The position numbers and the translations under genes were made by a program. 64,000 bases of DNA, taken from the NCBI GenBank assembly GCA_010015745.1, contig ML978160.1:124001-188000 (forward strand). Reading direction: 5' to 3'. A model generated the notes under the pieces. That model was not told the DNA's origin, did not search any database, and saw only the letters and a program-made list of their open reading frames with translations. Below are positions 1 through 10,328 of this stretch, piece after piece. The DNA comes from Setomelanomma holmii. Lineage: Eukaryota; Ascomycota; Dothideomycetes; Pleosporales; Phaeosphaeriaceae. Each line of letters starts with the position of its first letter. The stretch's first letter is position 1.

Positions 1-21
1 ACTCCAGACTAACAAGCTTAG

Positions 22-1546
22 TACCTGCTTTACTGGGCTCCCGTCAATCCTATCACCGCCGTAACATACTTTATGCCAGCGTACGGCAATCATGCATATA
101 TTATTCAGTATGCGATGAGAGCCCTCGAAAGTCATTCCGTGGACGTCATGTTCTTCTACGTCTACCAGATTGTGCAGACGCTGCGATATGATGTGCTTGG
201 TTATGTGGAGCGGTACATCATCGAGACTGCCAAGTTCTCGCAGTTGTTCGCACATCAAATCATCTGGAACATGAAAGCAAATGCGTACAAAGACGAAGCA
301 TCCGAGACGGTAAGTACTACCCGCTCACGTACGTCGGACTAGCTAATTCGTGCTGCAGCCCGATCCTGTCAAGCCCACCCTCGACAAAGTCATGGGCAGC
401 TTGGAGTCCAGCTTTGCGCCTGCTGACCGCCAATTTTACGAGCGAGAATTTGCCTTTTTCAACGAGGTCACTGGCATCTCTGGTACTCTCCGCTCCGTCC
501 TGCACGAGCCCAAGGAAGTCAAAAAGCAGAAGATCGAGGAAGAACTCCGCAAGATCCAAGTCGAAGTCGGCGTCTATCTTCCCAGCAACCCAGATGGCCA
601 AGTCATTGGCATCGACCGCAAGTCCGGCAAACCACTACAATCACACGCCAAGACGCCCTTCATGGCAACCTTCCGTATTCGCAAGAACAAACCTTCTGCC
701 CCCGACGCCATCGAAGAGACCGAAGAAAACGACCGCGCCAGCCAAAAACAAAACACTTACGAAACATGGCTGTCCGCAATCTTCAAAGTCGGCGACGACT
801 GCCGCCAAGACGTCCTTGCCCTCCAAATGATCGCTGCCTTCCGCGGCATCTTCAACACCGTCGGCCTCGACGTCTGGGTCTTTCCCTACCGCGTCACCGC
901 CACCGCACCTGGCTGTGGCGTCATCGACGTGCTCCCCAACTCAATATCGCGCGACATGCTTGGCCGCGAAGCCGTCAATCGACTCGACGACTACTTCGTG
1001 TCTCGGTACGGCAATGAGGATTCTATACGGTACCAAGAAGCACGCAGCAATTTCGTCAAATCCATGGCCGCATACTCGGTCATCTCATTCCTCCTCCAAT
1101 TCAAAGACAGACATAACGGCAACATCATGATCGACGACGCCGGACATATTATTCACATCGATTTCGGCTTCATCTTCGACATCGTCCCCGGCGGAATTAA
1201 ATTCGAACGCGCGCCCTTCAAACTCACAGCCGAAATGATCGCCGTAATGGGCGGCAGCACGACTTCCCAACCGTACCGCTGGTTCGAAGAATTGACCGTC
1301 AAAGCGTTCCTGGCCGCTAGACAACACGCCTCCCATCTTTCACATATTGTGGAAGTCATGTTGGATTCGGGGCTGCCGTGCTTCAAACCCAACACGATTG
1401 AGAATTTCAGAGACAGGTTTGTACTGGACAGGGATGAGAGGGGCGCCGCGGAGTATATGCGTGAGTGTGTGAGGAGGAGTGCGAGTAGTTCGAGTACGGG
1501 GGTGTATGATCGGTTCCAGTTGATTACGAATGGGATTCCTTACTAA
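22..1546 (+). CDS. STT4: Phosphatidylinositol 4-kinase alpha (STT4), 3' part
   Basis: Lipid kinase that makes phosphatidylinositol 4-phosphate at the plasma membrane; only the C-terminal part is in the window. Exons read as 22-309 and 359-1546, with a 49-nt phase-0 intron at 310-358. Position 22 follows a textbook 3' splice site (branch GACTAAC, then CTTAG at 17-21), and the frame opens YLLYWAPV, conserved STT4 sequence, so the gene continues upstream of base 1. The PI3/4-kinase catalytic domain shows the catalytic loop DRHNGNIMI, the HIDFGF activation-segment motif, the GDDCRQD block and the C-terminal LITNGIPY. The stop TAA is at 1544. The ORF starting at 73 is only an internal methionine. 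Very confident on family. Confidence 0.95.
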
Positions 1547-2780
1547 GCGGAGGCGGCGCGAGGGTGCGCGAGGGGAGGGGTGCGCGAGGGCGAGGGGATG
1601 ATGTAGGAAAAGGAAAGAATCGATACAATGGTCGAACGAAACTTGTGCGTCACATTGGGATATGGTACTTCTTTGATCACGTAGTGTGTAGAACGAGCAA
1701 TGTCGGATATGCGAGCTCACGACAACACCAGCATAGTACTAGATGCTGTGTCATGTTCGTGTCATGGCTCAATGGCGACGAGTAGCTGCAGCATGGGTAG
1801 CTTGGACGCGCAGATGATTTCAAGTTATATGTTCTCGGTAGCCATGTATCTCTCCCGAGCAGAAAAAGTACAGCTTATGTCGGCGGATCCATGTGGAATC
1901 GCGGCGTGAAAGCCATACTTATATGGCCCGACTTTTCAAAATAGTGCGGTGCTCGAGACGCGTAAGTGCATGGCCGATGGCGTTAGATAGAGTTGGGTGG
2001 TTGGTCATGTGCGTGGTTTGATGGGTGGGTTGCGAGGGGCGCGAGAGGGTAGATTAGGTAGTTTGGGGATGGAGATCGGGGCTTGGGTGGGGAGGCCCAG
2101 GTTTGGGTAGCGTGGAGGCTGTGAAAGCTGTAGTTTTCCGAAGAGAAGTGTTTCGTACGGATGGATGGTCTTTGAAGGTGTCAGGCTGTTGTGGATGATT
2201 GTTGTGGATGGCGGGCTGCTGTGGACGTTTCAGTAATGCGAGGGACGCGGATGCGGTAGTGTCGAGGAAGTCAAGATACTTGAGCAAGATATCGATCGCG
2301 TGGATTGTGACCAAGACAATTCCCGCGATGCAACTCTCGCCATAATCAATGCTCATCAGGCAAGGACTGGTCGACACTGCAGCTTCGTACACACTAGTTG
2401 TAAGGTTGGAAGTGCCACCAATCCAGTTACTTCTCAATGCTACTTTTCCTTTTGCCGTTCATCTCCTTTCTTGTCCTTGCGTCGAGGAAGACGGTGATTA
2501 CATCGTGTTGCACTTCAATCTTCAGTTATCAAATTGACGCGTCAACTTCTCACAACTAAAGGTCACTTCCGAGTATTGAAGAATTCTCAGCTTGAAGGGA
2601 GAAAAGCTACTGCGTTTTTACGCGGGTACAAATTCCACGCGTGCTTCAGACCATCCCCATGTTGTCTATTGGGTTGCTAATCTCACTCGAACCTATTCCT
2701 ATCTGTCATTATCGCTCGCCCGGTGCGACCTATTATCACTTTGAGTGAACTAGTTCCTAATTACGATACCGACTGCAACC
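1547..2780. other. Intergenic, about 1.2 kb
   Basis: Between STT4 and the next gene I see only short unrelated open frames with no family signature and no consistent splice structure. It should hold the STT4 3' end and the promoter of the downstream gene. No tRNA or repeat was recognised. Confidence 0.5.
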
Positions 2781-3686
2781 ATGAAATGCTACGTTGCGAA
2801 AGCATGCAGGAATCCCTGGTGTCCTGGAGGAAACTATATCGACTTGAGTCGGATTTCTTTCAAAGGACCAGCGACACCAAGCAATACTGTACATATCATA
2901 CATCAGTTTAAGGGACTATCTGTGCGTGTATCGGGCTGTCATGAGCGAGATTACTGCTGCCACGACTGCGAATTATCACATCAAACCTGGTTGAATGGTA
3001 GCTCAAAGACTCAGATAGACCCACGAGTATCGTCAGTGCAGCCCGTTGGACTCCAGACTCAGCGTACTTCACTATCTGCGGCAGGCTCACATGCACCGAA
3101 AGACAAACAGACCAAACTCAGACGCAGGGTACAGCCTGACGATGTCGTAAAATCTGGACTGTTTCCGCCCGTCGCTTCTGCAAACGACGTCCCCGTGTAT
3201 GGCCTGCCTGCCGGCTTGCGCGGCCTAAAAGCGGGCACCACAATGACTGCAGGTCGACTGGATCTCGAAGGCTTGTCCACAAAAGAGCGCAGGACTGTCT
3301 TTGCGCGGGAAACTGCTGCGGAGAAGAAAGAAAAGGCAACGCTCCTAAACATCACACCGAACAGGTTACGGGTAATTGAAAAGCAGGAGAGGGATGAGAA
3401 GAAGAATGCAGGTACTGGTATCGGCTCACGGAACATCGTCAGGAAGAACACAAAGGCGAAACAAGGGGCGGTGAATGCTGCACATGGTGCTAGTGGGGCA
3501 GGACCGCTGGCAAGCACAAATCAAGCGGTTGAGAACATGTGGAAGCAGAGGAGGGAGAGAAAGCGCACAGCTCGCGACAGTGCAGCGCTGTACATGAAGC
3601 CAGACATCCAAGAGAAGATGGGTGCGCGCATGGTAGTGCTAAGTTTGGGGAGGAAGACGATATCGAGTCAGAGAAAGAATAAGTGA
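2781..3686 (+). CDS. Hypothetical basic protein with Cys/His-rich N-terminus
   Basis: Uninterrupted 301-codon frame starting with ATG in good context (CAACCATGA). I do not recognise the family. The first ~75 residues contain Cys3, Cys9, Cys14 and a cluster GCHERDYCCHDCELSH around residues 53-68, which could bind zinc. The remainder is low-complexity, rich in Lys/Arg/Glu (KERRTVFARETAAEKKEK near 175; RRERKRTARDSA near 265) and ends in a basic tail, which suggests a nuclear or nucleic-acid-associated protein. No membrane segment or signal peptide is visible. It lies just outside the decayed zinc-module island that starts about 250 bp downstream, and unlike those genes it is intact. A gene is likely; the function is not known. 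Confidence 0.6.
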   Translation: MKCYVAKACRNPWCPGGNYIDLSRISFKGPATPSNTVHIIHQFKGLSVRVSGCHERDYCCHDCELSHQTWLNGSSKTQIDPRVSSVQPVGLQTQRTSLSAAGSHAPKDKQTKLRRRVQPDDVVKSGLFPPVASANDVPVYGLPAGLRGLKAGTTMTAGRLDLEGLSTKERRTVFARETAAEKKEKATLLNITPNRLRVIEKQERDEKKNAGTGIGSRNIVRKNTKAKQGAVNAAHGASGAGPLASTNQAVENMWKQRRERKRTARDSAALYMKPDIQEKMGARMVVLSLGRKTISSQRKNK

Positions 3687-3924
3687 GGGGTGTCGAAGCA
3701 ATGAGGAGCATTGCAAGGCACAGAATGGACATGGAGTGAGTTGTATTCATGGTCATGCTGAGCTTTTGAGTTTTTCTGCTCGATTATGTTTGAATAATGT
3801 GACTTACGACCGATTCCACACTTTCAGTCAAGTTATCCATAGCATGAAGTATACCATGCTATAGCAGACATGTGCTGGTCGCTGGTGCCGGACTCGCGAT
3901 GGTTTTGGCGGAATAGTTGACTGT

Positions 3925-4360
3925 GGTAAACTCGAGTTCCTGACTTGGCCATGCCTCGTGAACCCATGGGCCTTTGAATCAGAACATCACGGACAGTCAC
4001 CTTCATGCTGTCACAACCACACTGTCACACTTTTTGACTTTCGCCTTTTCATGAAGCGTCCTTCACGACGCCGCGTTTCAAGGTCACATACTTCATGCAC
4101 GACAACGATTCAATTACTTAGTTACACTGAATGCATGGTGAGCTTCAAAAAACGACTGCCTTTGTAGAATTTGTGTATATATACTTTGACTCAGTGGCAC
4201 CTTTACTTCTTTTCCTTAGAACACGACAACCATAACGAATACACTTGCGACTTCTGCTATCTCTGACGTTCCTCTTTGAAGCCACCTTCTGCCACGAGCA
4301 ACTCTTGACATCAAAATTTCGCCTGGCATGACAAATACACCCAAGGACCGTACCTTAATA
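3925..4360 (+). repeat. Duplicated upstream block, copy 1
   Basis: Starts GGTAAACTCGAGTTC and runs through a TATA-like stretch (TGTATATATAC near 4172) and 5'UTR to the first codons of the zinc-module gene at 4328. The same order of blocks recurs at 7715-8260 (for example CATCACGGACAGTCAC followed by a CATGCTGTCACAACCACA block, then TCACGACGCCGC). Similarity stops shortly after the ATG. This copy lacks about 90 bp present in copy 2. Confidence 0.8.
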
Positions 4361-4846
4361 AGCTTTGAACACGACGAGAGAAAACTGCCGAAAGAAATGG
4401 GGTACGACGTTTGTCCACCATGCTCCAAGCAGCCCCAGAATTGCGACGGGGACGACCCGTGCTCATATTGCACAAGGATCGAACGATTTTGTATATACAG
4501 CACCCATAATTGCAACAGCTATTTGGCGGAACACGAAGAGCTTATAGCAATGATGTCCCCAGAGTGTCAACGAGGATTTCGTCGTCTGATGGCCCGTTGG
4601 CCTGGCTCCCAGACTCCGCAACAAGCAATTAAGTGGGGCTCAGAAGGTCTGGCTTGACTTGATTGATTACCTATTTGACCCCTAGTAGTTGCCTAAAGAG
4701 GCTTAACTCCTACCTAGATAGGTAAATGGGTCTCTGAAGGTGAACGGATTGACTTGCTTGTTGCGGACTGTGCTGGCTCCACAGAAGAGCCAAGCACTAG
4801 GAGGTCAGCTCAACAGCAAGCACAGCTGAGAGATCAATAGAAACAT

Positions 4847-5035
4847 CTTGGTTATCAACAGCAACATCTTGGTTATCAACAGCAACATCTTGGTTATCAA
4901 CAGCAACATCTTGGTTATCAACAGCAACAACCAAATTATCAACAGCAACAACCAAATTATCAACAGCAACAACCAAATTATCAACAGCAACAACCAAATT
5001 ATCAACAGCAACAACCATTTTATCAGCAGCAACAA
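4847..5035 (+). repeat. 21-bp coding tandem repeat (LGYQQQH / PNYQQQQ)
   Basis: Nine units with a strict 21-bp period: four CTTGGTTAT-type units, four CCAAATTAT-type and one CCATTTTAT variant, each followed by CAACAGCAACA or a close form. Translated in the gene's frame they give a Tyr/Gln heptad, LGYQQQH then PNYQQQQ, a prion-like low-complexity tract. The change of unit type halfway suggests two rounds of local expansion. Confidence 0.9.
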
Positions 5036-6864
5036 TCAAACTACATGTATCAGCAACAACAACCAACTTATAATACCGACAGCCAGCTTATCCACAGTAG
5101 CAACCAACTTATCAACAGCAACAAGATCAATTCGCTGCTCCGGAGCGTCGTCATCCGTCAGGTTCGCTCTCTCGTCAGCCTCATGGGCAATACGGAGGGT
5201 TGGCTGAAATAAACGAGCAACAACAGCTTTACGATTTGCAGGGTGCTGCAAACCCACCCAACCCTCAAGACCAACAGATTCGATGGGCCTACGAGCAATA
5301 TGGATACGTGAATCTTGATAATCAACGCTTGATGCCTTCGGGTCAAAGTATTCAACCACAGCCTCATGGCGCAGCGGCATACCAAGGACCACACGCACAG
5401 GCTCCTCAAAGTCCGCAAGGACAAGTGCCTCAGAGTGCCCACGGGCAAAATACAAGCCAGGGTCCAATGTCCCGTCATTGGCCATCACCATCCAGGGCTC
5501 CGGATGATTTTCCCCCGGGAGCTCGAAGTCCACCTATGCCACTGAAGGTTCCGAAGCGTAAACTGAGACCCCACACTAGTTGTAAGGCTTGTAAAAAACG
5601 CCAGGTGCCCTGTGATGGCAGTAGACCCACCTGCACTCAATGCTCACGGGATTATAAGGAGTGCACTTGGCCTGGGCAGGAAATTATCACGGCCAAAAGG
5701 GACGGAAGAAGAAAATGCCAAAATTGTCACGACAAGGGCATCAAATGCGACCACGGAAAACCTTCGTGCGGCAGTTGCTCCCGACAGCGAATACCGTGCA
5801 AATGGATGTGTGGCACATGTTATAGGGAATATGGATATCAAGGACATGAAGCATGCGATTTCGATGCGTCCAAGCCCAAGTGTAGCAGGTATCCGGCCGC
5901 CGAGTCATGTACGTTCAACTGCCAGACCTTCTACCATAAGTGGCCTGTGCCAGGCAGGGCTCGAGACGAATCTCCTCCGCATCCGGAAGCACCAACTCCG
6001 GAGCCAATAGGTGACCCAGTCCCTAAAAGATCGGAACCTCGAGTTCGTGAAGGCGCCTCAAATATCGCCTCAAAGGCACGAAATGATCGCAACACACGAT
6101 CAGCAGCGGATTCAAATGTAGATCCATTGGGATGCCAATACTGTTTCATCTATCGCGTCAAATGTACCACGGAGCGACCATTCTGTAAGAGATGTGTCGT
6201 CAATCAGTGGATTGCACCTCCCAATTGCTGTACATATCCAGGAGCTTCAAGCGGGCAGGCATATCAAGGCGGATATGCTGGTCAAGGCGGATAGGGGTAT
6301 GGTCTAAACTACAACCAGTACCAAGTGAATCGTGCTGTCCTTCCCGAGAAGCATCTCAAGAAGTTGGAGAAAGAGGCAGCGCCTGAGAAAAAGAGGATTA
6401 AGTCAGAAATGACCTCGGCCCTGAAGTTGAACACAGATCCTCGTAAAATAGATCAGGCACGAGATCCAGAGCTGAAGAAAGTGGAGAAGCTTCCAACGTT
6501 GTTCAAGCAGGCCGAGATCAATGTCAAGGAGGCAAAGCGAAAGGAGAAGGACTTGGCAAAGAGCAAAGATAAAGAGGAGAAGTCGGCACACAAACAAGGG
6601 CCTCCGATGCAAGCTGTTCCCGGAGGAAAGCAGGAACATGGAATGATGGGCAAAGATAGCAAGCTCGGTGTTGGAGTAAAGAAGAAAGAGTAACATAGCA
6701 AGGATGATAAGAAGCATGATGCAGACGCGAAGAAGAAGCAACACGACGCCCAGACATTGCTGAAGGATCAGAAGCGCACGGCTGACGTGGCTGAGAAAGC
6801 GCGGATACATCAGGAAAAGGAGGCAGCCGACGCTATCAGGAAGCAGAAAGAAGCTTTGACAAAT

Positions 6865-6995
6865 GTAACGGTACGGAGGGGGAGGACTGCGCTGAATTGA
6901 CTACCTGAGGTGGGCGGAGCTACATATATAGACTGCCGTACATGAGCTATCCCAACTCGTACTAGAGTGGGTCTGGGCAAGGCCCAAACCGTTAC
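6865..6995 (+). mobile_element. 131-bp TIR element (MITE-like), copy 1
   Basis: Begins GTAACGGTACGG and ends AAACCGTTAC, so the ends are inverted GTAACGGT. The reverse complement matches copy 2 (7210-7340) at about 90% by eye over exactly the same 131 bp. TA at both ends is compatible with a Tc1/mariner-type target duplication. It interrupts the Lys-rich coding tail after the codon AAT. It holds no coding capacity. Read as an intron with donor GTAACG at 6865 and acceptor AAG at 7002 it would be 138 nt, phase 0, and would restore the frame. Confidence 0.85.
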
Positions 6996-7209
6996 AACAA
7001 AGCAACAAGCTACCGCAGTTAAGACGCAGAAAGTAGACGACCCCAAAGGTGCTCAGACTCTGGCTAAAGAGAAAATGGAAGCACAAAAGAAAGCTCAGCA
7101 GGAGGCTCATGCAGCAGAGGACAAGCGGAAAAAGGCGTTACACGATGCTCAAAGAGAGGCGGATAAACAAGCCGCCGTGGAGAAAAAGCAGAAGGAGGAT
7201 CTTATCAAT

Positions 7210-7340
7210 GTAACGGTTTGGGCCTTACTCAGATCCACTCTAGTACGAGTTGGGATAGCTCATGTACGGCCATGTATATAAGCAGTTCTGCCCACCTCAG
7301 ATAGTCAATTAAGCGCGGTCCTCCCCCTCCGTACCGTTAC
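7210..7340 (-). mobile_element. 131-bp TIR element (MITE-like), copy 2, inverted
   Basis: Reverse-complement copy of the element at 6865-6995, same length, ends GTAACGGT...ACCGTTAC. It also sits immediately after an AAT codon in a similar coding context (KQKEDLIN versus KQKEALTN before copy 1). A pyrimidine run TCCTCCCCCTCCG precedes the end, followed by TTACAGTTAAG. With donor GTAACG at 7210 and acceptor AAG at 7347 it would be a 138-nt phase-0 intron that keeps the Lys-rich frame open. Confidence 0.85.
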
Positions 7341-7714
7341 AGTTAAGAAGCAGCAAAAGCTGGCAGAGGCCGAGGCAAACAAGCTCAGGGATCAAGCAAA
7401 GAAGGCTCACACCTGGCCCAAGGCTGCTCCAACTAAGGCGAACAAACCTGTCGCCCCTTTCCAGCGGCGGTAGTGCTGGAAAAAGGTTTTTGGGGTGTAG
7501 GACGGAATGCAGACGAGGAGCCGTGTCATATCAGCGGAGAATAGTTTTAGACAATATGATATTGCGCCGAATAGTGTTAGAGACTATTGACGAGTAAGGT
7601 GAGTTAACGGAATAGAGCAAGAGTATAGGACTTCGTTCAGCACGCTACTCGTTGACCGACTTTTTATCTTGCACCTGACGCAGCTCATCTTGAATTGCCG
7701 AAACCGCTGATTGA

Positions 7715-8260
7715 GGTAAACTCGAGTTCGTGACTCGGCCATGCCTCATGAAATATGCACTTTTTGAGATCACGAGTGCAGTGGTTGGAACTCGGTCGAG
7801 GCACTGAGCATGTTGAAAGGGTCAAAAAGAGTCACTTACGGGCCTGTGAATCAGAATATCACGGACAGTCACTTTCATGCTGTCACAACCACATGTTCAC
7901 ACTTGTCGGCTTTCGCTCTTTCACGGAAGCACTCTTCACGACGCCGCTTTTCATCGTTATACTTTATTTACGAAAACGGTTCACTCACCTAGTTGCAGTG
8001 AATATATGGTGAGATTCACGAGCTGACTCCGTTTGCGGGCTCTACGTACATATATTTCGACCTCGTGGCACCTGTACTACTTCTTCCTCAGCTCACGACA
8101 ATTGCAACAGGTAAACCAGCGACGGCAACATTCCATCGTTGACTATATCCAACTCCACACCTAGCAACTAATACAATTTAACCTATTCGCCTGGCGCGAG
8201 GGAGAGACACCAAGGACATACGATCCACTTCATTTCACGAACAAGAGCACAACACTAACG
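7715..8260 (+). repeat. Duplicated upstream block, copy 2
   Basis: Homologue of 3925-4360 carrying GGTAAACTCGAGTTC, the CGGACAGTCAC block, TTCACGACGCCGC, a TATA-like CATATATTTCG near 8050 and the CGCCTGGC that precedes the start codon of copy A. Here the ATG is replaced (CGCCTGGCGCGAG instead of CGCCTGGCATGAC), so the first exon cannot start. About 90 bp (around 7751-7840) is present here and missing from copy 1. Bases 8260-8660 show no further convincing coding relation to copy A. Confidence 0.75.
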
Positions 8261-8662
8261 ATTCACGTCGGAAGCTATCGAGTTGACTGAGTCCATCTGA
8301 AATCTAGCACCACCGCTACAATAGTGAAGGCTCAATTAAGAAAGCTCAAGAAAGACAAAAGCGAAAACCCCCACATATTGAGCTTGCGACGATGTGTAGA
8401 GTTACATGTTATTAGTGCAGATACCACGCGCTGTACTACAAGTACCGCTATGATTTACTGGAATGTAACGAGAAACGAGATGCATCCCGAAGAGGACTCA
8501 TTCCGGGACCCTTACATCCATATATGTCAGCCTGCCACCTCAGTTCACAAGGTACATGTGAACTGCATCTCACGTGACTCTTTGTTACTCGCTTACTCAT
8601 CGTGGCTGTGTATATAATCGCTCTCTGTAGCTCTCTCAATAGAGCGACCTTTTGCTTCCTTC

Positions 8663-10328
8663 ATGTCTGCTCTGTCCTCTCACATCTGACAATATACTGA
8701 TGACGATTTCGAGCCGCCGCCGGGACTAGGCGAATGTTGGGAGTGTGAGACAAAGTTCCAACCGTCCCTACCCGGATTTGCAGAGGTCATGTATTTACAC
8801 TTGTCTGAATCCAAACCTAGGCCACCTGAGACGGCGTGGAAGGAGGACGATAATCCTCGACTTCTCTTTCCGGGCGGCGCAGCTCCCTCTCAAGCCCAAG
8901 GCTACGATCAAAGATACGCACATTAGGTACATCATCAACAGCAACCATATTCTCATCAATCATCTGTCAACCAGGCACCATCAACAGCGTGGCCGCGGGA
9001 ATTGGAAATGAGTGCATGGCATGCACCAATACCGAGTGATCAACAGCATTTACTACCTACAGCACAAGGCTACCAATCTCAGGCTTATGGAGCAGCGCAT
9101 CAGCAGCAACAACACAATCATGTACCACAGGGGAATACGGCACAGGTCGGGCAACGCACACAGAATGCTCAGGCTTCTGGAAGCCAACAGGCAGGGGCAG
9201 GAGTGCAACCTCCTGACAACCCCTGCGAACGATGCCGAATAAGAAAGCAGAGGAACGCTTGTGATAGAAGACGCTCATTTGTAATATCTGCGCTCGAGGT
9301 AATCGCAACGCACCTTGCGTTCACTCCGACGTGCCTACAAAACAATTGAAAGCGAGGACAAGCGGCTGTGACGGATGCAACGACAACAACACAATATGCA
9401 ATTACTGGGTACCTAGATGTACCGAGTGAATAATGCGTGGAACGAACTGTACATTCGGCAGAGGACAACCGGGCCAACCCCCAACCGCAGTAGGCAACTC
9501 ACCATGGTACAAGGGTAAGGAAAGCGGTGCAGCAAGCCAAGAAGGCAGAAACTTACTTGGAGCTAACTTGCTATCAAGGTGGTTCTGGCAGCGGTCCCGG
9601 CAGCTCTACTCAAAATCCCTACACGATCAATCGTGTGGCACTGTCAACAAATATCGAGAAGCGAATGGAGCATAATCGCAAGGCGCTCGAAAAGAATGGC
9701 GGAAAGCTGCCAAGAGTGACACCCGAGACGAAGAACAAGAGTGCAGCAGCTCGGACCACTTCCTCGGCGTCTGAGAAGAAAGTGTCGAATTTTCCCAGCA
9801 TTTTCAGCAGTAGCAAGAAAACGCCAACGCCCACTGAGTCATAGTACGACTAAGCATAAGATAGCCAGTAAGCCGGCCAAGCTGGAGACAGAGTGTGTAC
9901 AAGATCAACGGCATGTACTGCTAGACGAGCTGGCCAAGAAGAAGCAGAAGAAGAATGAGGCGGCTGCAAAGGTCGTGGAGAAGGGTAAAGAGCGTGTCGT
10001 ACACAAGAACAAGAAGGATGCGCAGAGGGAGGTGAAAGCGGCCGTTAAGGACGCGCAGAAGCAGGTGAAAGCAGCGGTAAATGAGTCGCACAAGGCCCCG
10101 AAACCATCACCCGCATCTCCCAAGCCCAAGCCGCCCACTGCCCAGAAGATACTACCTGAACCTCCCAAGCCTAAGCCAACAACTGCTCAGAAGCCACCAA
10201 CTGCACCTCCTAAGCCCAAACCGGCCACTTCTCAAAAACCGCCAAATGCACCTTCGAAGATCAAGTTGGCCACTACTCAGAAGCCCGCGAAGGAGGCCTT
10301 AAAGCCCTCAAAGAAGCCGCGGAAGTAG
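8663..10328 (+). pseudogene. Decayed multi-Zn2Cys6, Q-rich, Lys/Pro-rich tail gene (copy B)
   Basis: Same architecture as the gene at 4328. ATG 8663 lies about 50 bp after a TATA-like TGTATATAATCG (8605-8616). The frame runs through an in-frame TGA at 8687, CWEC at about 8726, a TAG at 8924 in a Q-rich context (CAT TAG GTA CAT CAT CAA CAG) and the first module beginning 9224 (CERCRIRKQRNAC). A frame change between 9262 and 9289 splits this module; its second half CARGNRNAPC reads in the next frame. A second module starts CDGCNDNNTIC at 9367, but the fifth Cys position is a TGA stop at 9427. A good intron follows at 9515-9578 (GTAAGG, branch GCTAAC, AAG). After TAG 9842 the frame shifts to a Lys/Ala tail with repeated PKPKPPTAQK-like units, ending at 10328. 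Expression as one protein is impossible without editing. Confidence 0.65.
9515..9578 (+). other. Predicted 64-nt intron inside copy B
   Basis: GTAAGG donor, GCTAACTTGC branch site and CAAG acceptor join AAG G to GT GGT TCT GGC in frame. It survives in a gene otherwise full of stops, which shows the locus was once an expressed spliced gene. Confidence 0.6.

Larger units (their letters stand above)
4328..7473 (+). pseudogene. Decayed multi-Zn2Cys6, Q-rich, Lys-rich tail gene (copy A)
   Basis: A long coding trace broken by several lesions. Module 1 (C-x2-C-x6-C-x5-C-x2-C-x6-C) is at 4412-4492. A Q-rich heptad tract follows (4847-5035), then in frame with ATG 5200 come modules at 5581-5664, 5716-5799, 5809-5925 (looser spacing) and 6133-6228. 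Next is a G/Y/Q patch and, from about 6325, a Lys/Glu/Ala-rich coiled-coil-like tail. Lesions: TAG 4838 and TAG 5098 (both in CAG/CAA runs), a one-base loss near 5071-5075, TAG 6292 (in GQGG*GYG, probably CAG) and TAA 6691 (probably CAA). The frame on both sides of 6292 and 6691 is identical, so these are nonsense changes. The segment around 4641-4672 (KWGSEGL) is partly repeated at 4722-4755. Two inverted elements interrupt the tail at 6865 and 7210. Ancestral function unknown; DNA binding is suggested only by the modules. Confidence 0.7.

Noticed and set aside
4847..5035. Regular repeats resembling a CRISPR array
   Set aside because: The units are directly adjacent with no spacers, codon-phased and in a eukaryotic gene.
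4797..5066. Minus-strand open frames with repeated VDNLVVA or LLLLII units
   Set aside because: They are the antisense of the 21-bp coding repeat; the plus frame gives the YQQQ heptad continuous with the gene.
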